A stretch of DNA of 64,000 bases. Origin: Candidatus Dormiibacterota bacterium. Lineage in GTDB: Bacteria > Acidobacteriota > Polarisedimenticolia > Gp22-AA2. The translations under genes were made by a program, and so were the position numbers. Below, in pieces: positions 10,175-19,850 of the stretch. Numbering within the stretch: position 1 is the first letter of the stretch; every line of letters starts with the position of its first letter. The notes under the pieces are model-generated. The model did not search any database and was not told where the DNA came from. It saw nothing but the letters and a program-made list of their open reading frames with translations. Location: assembly GCA_035635555.1 (NCBI GenBank), contig DASQAT010000006.1, forward strand, positions 98,633 to 162,632. The letters are read 5' to 3'.

Positions 10175-10771
10175 GTGCGCGCCATTGACCTGCGGCGATT
10201 GAGCCCGTATCATGCCTCGGCCGCCAGGAAGATCGGCCGGCGGGAGCACGAGCCAGCGGCGGGCCGGGCCATCCGGATCGGTGTCTGGCTCCCGGAGGAC
10301 GGGCTGGTGCGGGAGTACGGGACGAAGCGTCTGAGCGAGTGGCTGCGCTTCATCCTGCACACCGACGACACACCGTTCCGGGCCGCCCTCGCGTTCGCGA
10401 TCGGTGTTTTCATCGCCTGGACCCCGGCCCTCGGCTTCCACACTCTCCTGGCGCTGGCGATCGCCTTCCTCTTCGGATTGAACCGCGTCGCCGTCGTGGC
10501 CGGCACCTTCGTCAATAACCCGTGGACGTTCGTGCCGATTTACACCGCCTCGGCCTGGCTCGGATCGTTCCTGATCGGTTCGGAGGTGAGCGCGCCGCGG
10601 CTGGAAGGGAAGACGTGGAGCCACTTCTTCGACTTTCTGGCGCAGTGCCGGCCGTGGATCGTGCCGCTGACGATGGGCACGGTGATCCTGGGGTTCACGT
10701 GCGCCCTCGTCTCGTTCCCGGTCGTCCTGTACGGCATCCGGTGGTATCGCGCCCTGCGCCACACCGGTTGA
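10175..10771 (+). CDS. DUF2062-domain membrane protein
   Basis: 198 residues with three to four hydrophobic segments. The central block 'SPYHAS...' leader is followed by 'FAIGVFIAWTPALGFHT', 'LNRVAVVAGTFVNNPWTF' and 'PIYTASAWLGSFLIG', the characteristic DUF2062 pattern of a G-x-F-x-x-x-x-P loop and an N-N-P-x-T motif. Function unknown; family members are inner-membrane proteins. The start is uncertain: GTG 10175 gives the full frame, while GTG 10307 has GGAGG at 10294-10298 and would remove a basic leader without losing the domain. Confidence 0.8.
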   Translation: MRAIDLRRLSPYHASAARKIGRREHEPAAGRAIRIGVWLPEDGLVREYGTKRLSEWLRFILHTDDTPFRAALAFAIGVFIAWTPALGFHTLLALAIAFLFGLNRVAVVAGTFVNNPWTFVPIYTASAWLGSFLIGSEVSAPRLEGKTWSHFFDFLAQCRPWIVPLTMGTVILGFTCALVSFPVVLYGIRWYRALRHTG

Positions 10772-10820
10772 ACCCCGGCGCCGACTCCCCCCACTCTCCG
10801 CGGATCCCCTCCGCCCGGCC

Positions 10821-11459
10821 ATGGACGAGCAGGAGCTGATCCGCCGCGCCGCCGCGGGGGACCTCGACGCGTTCGAGGCGATCGTCGCCCGCAAGGGGGA
10901 GCGCGTCTTCTGGATCGCGTATCACATCGTCGGGGACGAGGAGCTGGCGCGTGACGTGGCTCAGGAGGTCTTCATCCGCCTGCACCGCGTCATCCGCCGT
11001 TTCCGCGCCGGCGGCCGTTTCGACGCCTGGCTGTACCGCATCGCCACCAATCTGGGGATCGATGCCTTCAGGCGCGAGCGGCCGCACCGGGAGGCGGCGG
11101 CCCTGGAGGAGATCGGCGAGCGCGCCGCCCCCGGGGAAGGAACGGTGTTGGGTCCGGGGACGAACCCCGTGCCGGCCGGGTCCGGGAGGGCGAGCGAGTC
11201 GCCGGCGGGGGACGCCCTGCGCGGCCGCGAGGTGCGGCGCATCTACCTGTCGCTCACCGCCCTTCTGACCCGCAAGCAGCGCCTCGCCTTCGTGCTGCGC
11301 GAGATCGAGGGGCTGACCACCGCCGAGGTCGCCGAAATCATGAAGACCCGCGAGTCGACCGTCCGCAACCACATCCTGCAGGCGCGGCGGGTCCTGCAGG
11401 AGGGGCTGCGCCGCCTTTACCCGGAGTACTGCCGGCCCCGTGGCCCGCGAAAGGATTGA
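10821..11459 (+). CDS. ECF-type RNA polymerase sigma factor
   Basis: 212 residues. Sigma region 2 spans about residues 8-88, with 'DEELARDVAQEVFIRLH' and 'AWLYRIATNLGIDAFRR' (core binding and -10 recognition). A Pro/Gly-rich linker of about 35 residues follows, then region 4 with 'LTRKQRLAFVLREIEGLTTAEVAE' and 'TVRNHILQARR' (-35 recognition). The next gene encodes a zinc-finger membrane protein that is a plausible anti-sigma factor. The pilus genes that follow suggest, but do not show, that this pair controls pilus or envelope functions. Confidence 0.93.
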   Translation: MDEQELIRRAAAGDLDAFEAIVARKGERVFWIAYHIVGDEELARDVAQEVFIRLHRVIRRFRAGGRFDAWLYRIATNLGIDAFRRERPHREAAALEEIGERAAPGEGTVLGPGTNPVPAGSGRASESPAGDALRGREVRRIYLSLTALLTRKQRLAFVLREIEGLTTAEVAEIMKTRESTVRNHILQARRVLQEGLRRLYPEYCRPRGPRKD

Positions 11460-11547
11460 GATCGCCTAGACGCCCGGCTCCACCCTTCCGTAGATCAGGT
11501 CAGGCCGGGCGGGTGTGTCCCGAATCCAGGTCGCACGGGAGGTCGTG

Positions 11548-12204
11548 ATGAACGCCGATGACCGCATGAAGAGCGACGCGTGCCTTCAGGTCGAGCCGCA
11601 CCTTTCGTCCTACGCCGCCGGTGCTTCGGACGAGGCGTCGGAGCGCAGGGTCCGGGACCATCTGTTCGCGTGCGCCGCCTGCCGGGAGGCGCAGCTGGAG
11701 CGCGACCCTTCCGTCCTCTTTCTCGAGATGCGCCGTGCCCCTCTGCCTGCCGGGTTCATGGACCGGTTCGCCGCCGACGTGCGGCGGCGCGTGGAGGCGG
11801 GGGAGCGGCCGCGCTGGGCGCCCCTCGCCGGCCGAATCCCGGCCTTCAGCGCGCGCCGGCTGGCCTATGTGGCCGCTCCGGTGATGACGCTCCTTCTCCT
11901 CGGGACGTTGTTCCTGGTGCGCCCGGGCGGCCCCGGCTTCCGCGGTCTCCGCAAGCCGGGCGAGGGGACCGTGTCATCCCCCTTCGTGGTGCAGCCCGGA
12001 TCCGCACGGCTGGGAAAGCCGGGCGTCAAGGGACCGGGAACCCTTCCGGCGGTCCCCGGCCTGCCCGGTGCCGTGGCCCCGGGGGGCCCGCCGCTCATGG
12101 AAGATGTCGGCTCTCCGAGCGCCCGCGTCTACCGGTTCACGGTGGACAGCGGCGGGGATGAGACGCCGATCTACTTCGTCGTGGACGAATCGATCGACAT
12201 CTGA
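11548..12204 (+). CDS. Putative anti-sigma factor with zinc-finger N-terminus
   Basis: 218 residues. The N-terminal 60 residues have the His-x3-Cys-x2-Cys zinc-binding pattern 'HLFACAACR' typical of zinc-finger anti-sigma domains. A single membrane helix follows near residues 107-127 ('YVAAPVMTLLLLGTLFLV'), then a Gly/Pro-rich periplasmic tail. By family precedent it would hold the upstream sigma factor at the membrane until a signal arrives. ATG 11548 is chosen because GGGAGG lies at 11537-11542. Its TGA overlaps the next ATG (ATG at 12204), so it is coupled to the secretin-associated gene. Confidence 0.85.
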   Translation: MNADDRMKSDACLQVEPHLSSYAAGASDEASERRVRDHLFACAACREAQLERDPSVLFLEMRRAPLPAGFMDRFAADVRRRVEAGERPRWAPLAGRIPAFSARRLAYVAAPVMTLLLLGTLFLVRPGGPGFRGLRKPGEGTVSSPFVVQPGSARLGKPGVKGPGTLPAVPGLPGAVAPGGPPLMEDVGSPSARVYRFTVDSGGDETPIYFVVDESIDI

Positions 12205-13022
12205 TGTCGACGCGGAGGAAAGCCGTGAGACACCCCTCAGCCCTCCTCGCCGCAATCATCGTGGCGCTTTTGGCGCTCGCGCGGGCGCAGGCTCAATCTC
12301 CCCCGGCCGAACCGCAGGCGTCGCCCGCGGCCGAGTCCACGCCGGCGCCGGGTCCGGCCGCCGGTGCTCCCGGAGGGGCGGCTCCGGCGCGGCCGTCGCC
12401 GCTCGCCATGCGCATCTTCAGCCTGCGCTACCGGTCCATGGACGACGCCTACCGGATCGTCGGGCCGCAGATCGGCGCGCGCGGCTCGGTCAAGATGCAG
12501 CCGGGGCAGCGTACGCTCACGATCCAGGACGCCCCTGAGAACCTCCGGAAGATCGCTTCCCTGCTCGCGTCGTACGACGTGCCGCCGAAGAACGTCCAGG
12601 TCCTGGTCCAGCTCATCATGGCCTCCGCAGGAGCCGCGCAGAGGGAGCCGGCCCCCCCGCCCATTCGCGGCGTCATCGACCGGCTCAGCGCCCTGAACAC
12701 GCGCTGGACCGACTACAAGATGGTCGGAAACGCGCAGATCCTCGGCACCGAGGGAGAGCGCAGCAGCCTGAAGGTCGGTGACGACTACAAGGTCGATTTC
12801 AAGATCGACCAGGTGTCGGACGAAAGCCGGGTCATCCGGTTCAAGCCGTTCGAGCTCCTCCACAAGGAGGCGGTGGTCGAGGGGCCCGAGCGCTACGCGT
12901 CGGTCATGAACACGGTCCTGAACCTCCGCGACTCGCAGCTGTTCATCGTGGGCGCCTCCAAGGTCGAGCAGAGCAACCGCGCCCTCTTCATGACGATCAC
13001 GGCGTCCTCGCAGCGCCCGTGA
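12204..13022 (+). CDS. Exported protein with secretin N-domain-like fold
   Basis: 272 residues with a signal peptide (basic start, hydrophobic 'LLAAIIVALLALARAQA') and a Pro/Ala-rich linker. A ~60-residue block 'IFSLRYRSMDDAYRIVGP' followed by 'LTIQDAPENLRKIASLLASYD' matches the N-domain repeats of secretins such as PilQ and GspD. The C-terminal half resembles no family I can name. It lacks the secretin pore domain, so it may be an accessory ring protein or pilotin-like partner in the periplasm. It opens the pilus cluster, 21 bases before pilC. Confidence 0.7.
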   Translation: MSTRRKAVRHPSALLAAIIVALLALARAQAQSPPAEPQASPAAESTPAPGPAAGAPGGAAPARPSPLAMRIFSLRYRSMDDAYRIVGPQIGARGSVKMQPGQRTLTIQDAPENLRKIASLLASYDVPPKNVQVLVQLIMASAGAAQREPAPPPIRGVIDRLSALNTRWTDYKMVGNAQILGTEGERSSLKVGDDYKVDFKIDQVSDESRVIRFKPFELLHKEAVVEGPERYASVMNTVLNLRDSQLFIVGASKVEQSNRALFMTITASSQRP

Positions 13023-13043
13023 TGCCCCCCGGAGACGGGTCCC

Positions 13044-14258
13044 ATGCCTGAATTCATCGCCAAGGTCGGCACGACGGACGGGATCGTGATGGAGCGCACC
13101 TTCACGGCCGACTCGGAGGACGCGCTGCGCTCCGACCTTCTGGGGAAGGAGTACCTCGTCTTCGACGTTCGGCGCAAGGGCGGCTGGCTCGACGCCCTGC
13201 CGGGCTTCGGGTCGGCGCGCGTCGTGCGCATGAAGGAGTTCCTGCTGTTCAACCAGGAGCTGGCGGCTCTCATCCGCGCCGGCCTGCCGATCATCGCCAG
13301 CCTGGAGATCCTGATCGAGCGCCGCAAGAACCAGGCGTTCAAGAAGGCCCTGATGGACGTGCGGGACAAGGTCCGAGGCGGCGCCTCGATGTCCGAGGCG
13401 TTCCAGTCGCAGGGGGAGATGTTCCCGGGGATCTACTCGGCGACGCTGGCCTCCGGAGAGCGCTCGGGCGAGATCGCCAACGTCCTGCTGCGCTACATCT
13501 CCTACCAGAAGACGATGATGGGCCTGAAGCGCAAGGTGACCGGCGCCCTCATCTACCCGGCCATCCTGTTCGTCCTGATGATCGGGCTCATCGCGATCCT
13601 GATCACCTGGGTCGTCCCCAAGTTCACCGACTTCTACAAGGACTTCGGGGCGGACCTGCCTCTTCTGACGCGGCTTCTGATCGGCGTGTCGTCGTTCGTG
13701 ACCCAGAACGTCCTGTTCCTGGTCGTGGGGGTCGTGGTCGCCCTGGGCGCGATTCGCGTCTGGCTGCAGACGCCCGCCGGCAAGCTGGCGCGCGACCGGA
13801 TCCTGGTCCGCGTGCCGATCATCGGCCCGGTGTTCCATCGCTTCGCGGTGTCGCGGTTCACCCGCACTCTCGGCACGCTGATCGCCGGCGGGATCCCGGC
13901 GGTGACCGCCCTCGGCATGTCGGCCCGGGCCGTCGGCAACCTGGACTTCGAGAGCCGGCTCCTGGACGTCGAGAGGAAGGTGCGCGAGGGGTCGAGCCTG
14001 TGGGAGTCGCTCGAGGTGACCGGTCTGTTCAACGACATCGCCCTCGAGATGACACGCGTGGGCGAGTCGACCGGCTCCCTGGCCGACATGCTGGCCAACG
14101 TGTCCGATTTCTACGACGAGGAGATCGAGACGCGCATCGCCACCATCATGGTGTTCATCGAGCCGATCATGCTGGTCGTCATGGGGAGCTTCGTGGTGAT
14201 GATCATGCTGGCGATCTACCTGCCGCTGCTGCGCTCCTACGCGCAGTCGACTTACTGA
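13044..14258 (+). CDS. pilC: Type IV pilus / type II secretion inner-membrane platform protein
   Basis: 404 residues with two GspF/PilC repeat domains. The first is about residues 65-190 ('FNQELAALIRAGLPIIASLEIL'), the second about 265-390 ('FTRTLGTLIAGGIPAVTALG'), and three membrane helices lie near 170-195, 215-240 and 375-400. The family forms the inner-membrane platform on which the PilB ATPase works. The N-terminal ~55 residues are a small soluble domain common in PilC. It is followed by pilB after 10 bases. Confidence 0.95.
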   Translation: MPEFIAKVGTTDGIVMERTFTADSEDALRSDLLGKEYLVFDVRRKGGWLDALPGFGSARVVRMKEFLLFNQELAALIRAGLPIIASLEILIERRKNQAFKKALMDVRDKVRGGASMSEAFQSQGEMFPGIYSATLASGERSGEIANVLLRYISYQKTMMGLKRKVTGALIYPAILFVLMIGLIAILITWVVPKFTDFYKDFGADLPLLTRLLIGVSSFVTQNVLFLVVGVVVALGAIRVWLQTPAGKLARDRILVRVPIIGPVFHRFAVSRFTRTLGTLIAGGIPAVTALGMSARAVGNLDFESRLLDVERKVREGSSLWESLEVTGLFNDIALEMTRVGESTGSLADMLANVSDFYDEEIETRIATIMVFIEPIMLVVMGSFVVMIMLAIYLPLLRSYAQSTY

Positions 14259-14268
14259 GGGGGGTCCG

Positions 14269-15972
<1,704 letters not shown>

Positions 15973-15994
15973 GACGACCGGACGGGGTGACGCG

Positions 15995-17014
15995 TTGGAC
16001 CTGATGCAGAAGTTCACGGACCTGTTCGACAGGCTGGGCGGCGAGTCGCTGCGGCCGCGCTACCCGAGCGTGGCGGTGGAGATCACCGCCGACCGCGTCG
16101 CCGCCGTCCGCCTGGCCGTCGATCGGAAGGGCGGACGGATGCGGCTGGCGGCCGCCGAGTCGCGTCCGCTGCCGGAGGGAGCGATCGACGTGTCCCTCAC
16201 CAAGCCGAACATTCTCGACCAGTCGGCCGTCATGCAGGCCCTCCACGACGTCTTCGTCAAGGTCTCGCCGCGGGACCACCGCGTGTCGCTCCTCCTTCCG
16301 GACGACGTGGCGCGCGTGTCCCTCCTCGGTTTCACGACGCTCCCGAAGACCCGCAGGGAGCTTGTGGAGCTGGTCCGATTCCGCATGGCCAAGTCGCTTC
16401 CTTTCAAGCCGGAGGAGGCGGTCGTCGACCTGATGGTCCTGGCGGGCAGCGGGCCGCGCCCCGGGGGGTCGTCGTCGTCGGTCCTGGCCGCCTTCGTGCA
16501 CCGCGCGGTTCTCGAACAGTACGAGTCGTTCCTCGCCGCGTGCGGCTACTGGCCCGGTCTCGTCGGCCTGTCCACGTTCGAGCTGTTCAACCTGTTCCGT
16601 CCATTGTTCGCGGGAAAGAGGGTGGCCGACCGGGACTCGCTGATCCTCAATGTGACCGGCCACTACCTGTCGGTCGTGATCCTGCGCGACGCCGACATCA
16701 TCTTCTACCGCTGCAAGCCGCACCTGACGACGGCCGACGGCGACTCCGTAACCGACGTGCGCCGCGAGCTCTACACCTCGCTGGCGTTCTACCAGGAAAA
16801 GCTCCTGGGACGCGGTATCGGCCGGGTCTTCCTGCGCTGCGCCGGCCTGCCGCTCGAGCCGATCCGCGAGGCGGCCGGCGCCGAGACGGGCGGTGAGGTC
16901 GAGATCCTCGACCCCTTCTCGGTGATCCCGCAGAACGGCGGCCCGCCCGTCCCGCCGGAGCAGGCGGCGATCGTGGCGCCCGCCATCGGCGCCGTGGCCG
17001 GGAGGATGGCGTGA
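15995..17014 (+). CDS. pilM: PilM, actin-like pilus assembly protein
   Basis: 339 residues with the PilM/FtsA-like actin fold. It shows an N-terminal 'VAVEITADRVAAVRL' phosphate-1-like strand, 'FRMAKSLPFKPEEAVVD', and a late 'DSLILNVTGHYLSVVILR' phosphate-2-like block. PilM binds the cytoplasmic N-terminus of PilN and links the PilNO complex to the ATPases. TTG 15995 is chosen because the purine-rich GGACGGGG at 15980-15987 is well spaced; ATG 16004 is the alternative. Its TGA overlaps the pilN start (GTGA). Confidence 0.9.
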   Translation: MDLMQKFTDLFDRLGGESLRPRYPSVAVEITADRVAAVRLAVDRKGGRMRLAAAESRPLPEGAIDVSLTKPNILDQSAVMQALHDVFVKVSPRDHRVSLLLPDDVARVSLLGFTTLPKTRRELVELVRFRMAKSLPFKPEEAVVDLMVLAGSGPRPGGSSSSVLAAFVHRAVLEQYESFLAACGYWPGLVGLSTFELFNLFRPLFAGKRVADRDSLILNVTGHYLSVVILRDADIIFYRCKPHLTTADGDSVTDVRRELYTSLAFYQEKLLGRGIGRVFLRCAGLPLEPIREAAGAETGGEVEILDPFSVIPQNGGPPVPPEQAAIVAPAIGAVAGRMA

Positions 17015-18546
17015 ACCGCGTCACGCTGAACCTGGCGAGCCGGCCGTTCCGGAACAACACCGTCGTCGGGTCGGTCCTGGCGGCGGTGGTCGCGGTCGCG
17101 GTCGGCGCCACGGTCTTCAACCTTTACGTCTACACGAACTACGGGGGCCAGGACAGACATCTGCGCGAGGAGGAGACGCGCCACCGCGAGCGTCTCGCGG
17201 CGCTCGAATCGGACGAGCGGACGCTGTCGAAAGAGATCGCCACGCGCGACTTCAAGCGTCTGTTCGGCCGGGGCCAGTTCGCGGGCGACCTGATCCTGAA
17301 GCGGGCGTTCTCCTGGACGCTCCTGTTCAACAAGCTCGAGAGCGTCATGCCGGCGGAAGTGATGATGACCGCCATCCGCCCGCACATCTCGAACGAAGGG
17401 ATCGTCATCCGCGTCGAGGGGATCGCCAAGAATCACGGTGCTCTGATCTCCCTGGAGGAGTCGCTCCAGAAGACCACGGTATTCGCCAAGGTCTCCCCCA
17501 TCAGCGAGCGACGACTCAACCCCAGCCGTCCCGAGATCTCCTTCGTCATGCAGTTCGATTACCTGGCTTCGAAGGCCGTGCCCGGGCCGGACGCCGTCGC
17601 CTCCGGCGCCGTCCCCGGAGAGGCCGCGGAGCCCGGGCCGTCCACGACACCTCCCGGGACGGTGGCGGCCGCCGTCGCGACGCCGGCCCCGGCGGCCGCC
17701 ACCGTGGCCGCGTCGACCCCCGGCGCGCCGACGGCCGCCGCTCCAGCGGGCGCGACGGAAGGGCAGCCGATCCGCGTGCTCGGGACGGTGGGACGGGACG
17801 GGCGGCCGCGCACGTCGGAGCTCGTGGCCCGCATGCTGGCGGCTCCGGGCGGCTTCTATCCCGATACTCCTCCGCCGTCGCCGCCGGAGCCGAAGACACC
17901 GGTGAAGAAGCCGCGAGGCAAGTCACCCGATGCGAAAGCGGCCCCCGCGCCGGCCGCTCCGGCGGGCGCCCCGGTGACTTCGGGGACGCAGGGGGCCGCG
18001 CCGGCTCCCGTCCGCGGCGGTGGTGCGGGCGCAGCGGACCCCGCGGCACGGACGTCGGATGGACGACCGCCCGACTCCGGCGTGTCCGCGGCCGCCTGGC
18101 AGGACGGTGCGATCAGAAACCTGGCCCGACCGCCTCTCGTCGCGGGGCTGCCGCCGCGGCGCGACCCGAACCTCGGTCCGCCGCCCGCGGCGAAGAAGCC
18201 GAAGTTCGCGCCCGCGCGCCCCGCGCAGCCGGTCCCCGCGACGCGGCTCGACGAGCGGCTCAGTTTCGCCGCCCGGCCGGTGGGGGATGTGTACGCCGCG
18301 CTGTCCCGAGCCCACGGAGTGCGCTTCGACATCGATCCGACCGTGGACACGCGCGCGCCCGTATCGGCCGACCTGGGGGGGAAGAACCTGAAGGACGCGA
18401 TCGCCGTCCTCTCCAAGCTCGCCGGGCACAGGGTGCTGCGCGTCCAGGACGGGGTGTACCGCGTCGTCCCGCTGGCGGGGGGGGAGCCGCTGGCCGACCG
18501 CCCCGTCCAGGAGGAAGCGCTGCCCGCGAACGAGGTGAAGCCGTGA
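17011..18546 (+). CDS. pilN: PilN-like protein fused to a C-terminal secretin N-domain (STN-like)
   Basis: 511 residues, about twice the usual PilN length. Residues 1-190 are PilN: the cytoplasmic 'NLASRPFRNN' peptide that binds PilM, one membrane helix near 19-42, a coiled coil and a ferredoxin-like domain. A long Pro/Ala-rich linker spans about 195-410. Residues ~413-495 ('LSFAARPVGDVYAALSRAHG' then 'GKNLKDAIAVLSKLAGHRV') match the STN/N0 domain normally found at the N-terminus of secretins. The fusion would place a secretin-type ring domain on the inner-membrane alignment complex. GTG 17011 overlaps the pilM stop. Confidence 0.85.
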   Translation: MNRVTLNLASRPFRNNTVVGSVLAAVVAVAVGATVFNLYVYTNYGGQDRHLREEETRHRERLAALESDERTLSKEIATRDFKRLFGRGQFAGDLILKRAFSWTLLFNKLESVMPAEVMMTAIRPHISNEGIVIRVEGIAKNHGALISLEESLQKTTVFAKVSPISERRLNPSRPEISFVMQFDYLASKAVPGPDAVASGAVPGEAAEPGPSTTPPGTVAAAVATPAPAAATVAASTPGAPTAAAPAGATEGQPIRVLGTVGRDGRPRTSELVARMLAAPGGFYPDTPPPSPPEPKTPVKKPRGKSPDAKAAPAPAAPAGAPVTSGTQGAAPAPVRGGGAGAADPAARTSDGRPPDSGVSAAAWQDGAIRNLARPPLVAGLPPRRDPNLGPPPAAKKPKFAPARPAQPVPATRLDERLSFAARPVGDVYAALSRAHGVRFDIDPTVDTRAPVSADLGGKNLKDAIAVLSKLAGHRVLRVQDGVYRVVPLAGGEPLADRPVQEEALPANEVKP

Positions 18547-19166
18547 AAGTGACCTTGAAGCTCCCGCGGTCGAAAGGACGGTTCGATCTGCGCGAGAACC
18601 TCTGGCGCATCGCCGCCGTCCTCGGCGTCGTGCTCCTCCTCGACCTCGGCTTCTATCTGTTGTTCGACCTGCCCCGTCTGCGCTCGCTCCGGGGCCTCGA
18701 GGAGCGTCGCAACTCGGCGGCCAGCGACCTGCGCGGCACACAGACACGCTGCGACCGGATGCGTGAGAAGCTTTTGCAGTTCGACGCGGAGACGAAGAGA
18801 CTCGATGACTTCTACGGCAACGTCCTCGGGACCCAGGTCGATCGCATGACGACGATCCAGAAGGAAGTGCGCAGCATCGCCACGGAGTTCCACATCGACC
18901 CGGAGTCGATCGACTATTCCTCGCAGGAGACGGAGGGCGGGGGGATGACCCTGTTCCAGATCACCATCCCCCTGGTCGGCGGCTACCCCAATTTGAGGCA
19001 ATTCATCAACCGGATCGAGTCCTCGAAGCACCTGCTCATCGTGGACAGCGTGGAGCTGACCGGCGCCCGCGAGGGGGGCGCCATGCTCAGCCTGACGATC
19101 AAGATCTCGACCGTGTTCCATTCCCCGCCGCTGCCGGCGCCCGCGCCGCCACCGGCGCCGGCGTGA
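18543..19166 (+). CDS. pilO: PilO-like pilus alignment protein
   Basis: 207 residues: a short cytoplasmic N-terminus, one membrane helix near 24-43 ('IAAVLGVVLLLDLGFYLLF'), a coiled coil to about 90 and a ferredoxin-like periplasmic domain containing 'IPLVGGYPNLRQFINRIES', a hallmark PilO segment. PilO pairs with PilN in the inner-membrane alignment complex. GTG 18543 overlaps the pilN stop (GTGA). The last ~12 residues are Pro/Ala-rich. Confidence 0.9.
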   Translation: MKVTLKLPRSKGRFDLRENLWRIAAVLGVVLLLDLGFYLLFDLPRLRSLRGLEERRNSAASDLRGTQTRCDRMREKLLQFDAETKRLDDFYGNVLGTQVDRMTTIQKEVRSIATEFHIDPESIDYSSQETEGGGMTLFQITIPLVGGYPNLRQFINRIESSKHLLIVDSVELTGAREGGAMLSLTIKISTVFHSPPLPAPAPPPAPA

Positions 19167-19176
19167 AGGGGAAGGC

Positions 19177-19836
19177 GTGAAAGGCAAGAAGAAGGAAATC
19201 ATTCTCGGGGCGCTGCTGGTCGCGATCGCCTTCGCCGTCTGGCACAATCTCGGCGGAGGGGAGGACGCGGCGCGCACCGCGGGACCGGCGCGGCCCGGGG
19301 GGACGGTCGCGCGCGTCAAGATCGACGACATCAAGCTCCCGAACGTGAACTGGGCGGCGCTCTCGGCCCCGCGCCCGGTGTACGACCCGAACGGGCGGAA
19401 CATCTTCACCTGGGGGGTCATCATCCCGCCTCCGCCTCCACCGATGACGCCGCAGGAGAAGGCGGCGCTCGAGAAGGCGCAGCACGACGCGGAGGCGGCC
19501 CGCAAGGCGGCGGAGGAGGCGGCCGCCAAGGCCGCGCAGGACCAGGCCCAGAAGGCCCAGGAGCAGGCGACCATCCTGGCCAACCAGCCCCCCCCGCCGC
19601 CGCCGAAGCCGCAGCCGCCTGCGATCAACTACAAGTTCATCGGCTACTTCGGGCCGTCCGAGAATAAGATCGCGATCCTGAACGACGGCACGGACCTGAT
19701 CTTCGTGCGCCAGGGCGAAAAGCTCGGCGGCCAGTTCAAGATCCTCGAGATCGGCTACGAATCGGTGAAATTCGGCTACATGGATCCGAAGTTCAAGGGA
19801 GAGACGACGACGCTGCCGATGAGCAGCTCGCCTTGA
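19177..19836 (+). CDS. PilP-like pilus lipoprotein or inner-membrane protein
   Basis: 219 residues with a basic N-terminus and one hydrophobic segment near residues 8-22. An Ala/Lys/Gln-rich helical stretch and a Pro-rich linker (about 85-145) follow, then a small beta domain 'YKFIGYFGPSENKIAILND' with 'GEKLGGQFKILEIGYESVKF'. Position between pilO and the secretin, and this HR-domain-like C-terminus, fit PilP/GspC, which bridges PilNO to the secretin. There is no lipobox Cys, unlike canonical PilP, so it may stay anchored by the N-terminal helix as GspC does. GTG start at 19177. Confidence 0.75.
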   Translation: MKGKKKEIILGALLVAIAFAVWHNLGGGEDAARTAGPARPGGTVARVKIDDIKLPNVNWAALSAPRPVYDPNGRNIFTWGVIIPPPPPPMTPQEKAALEKAQHDAEAARKAAEEAAAKAAQDQAQKAQEQATILANQPPPPPPKPQPPAINYKFIGYFGPSENKIAILNDGTDLIFVRQGEKLGGQFKILEIGYESVKFGYMDPKFKGETTTLPMSSSP

Positions 19837-19850
19837 GGGGAGGTGAGACA

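Noticed and set aside
8282..10894. 870-codon open frame on the minus strand
   Set aside because: Antisense to lon, thiL and DUF2062, all clearly real; low-complexity translation.
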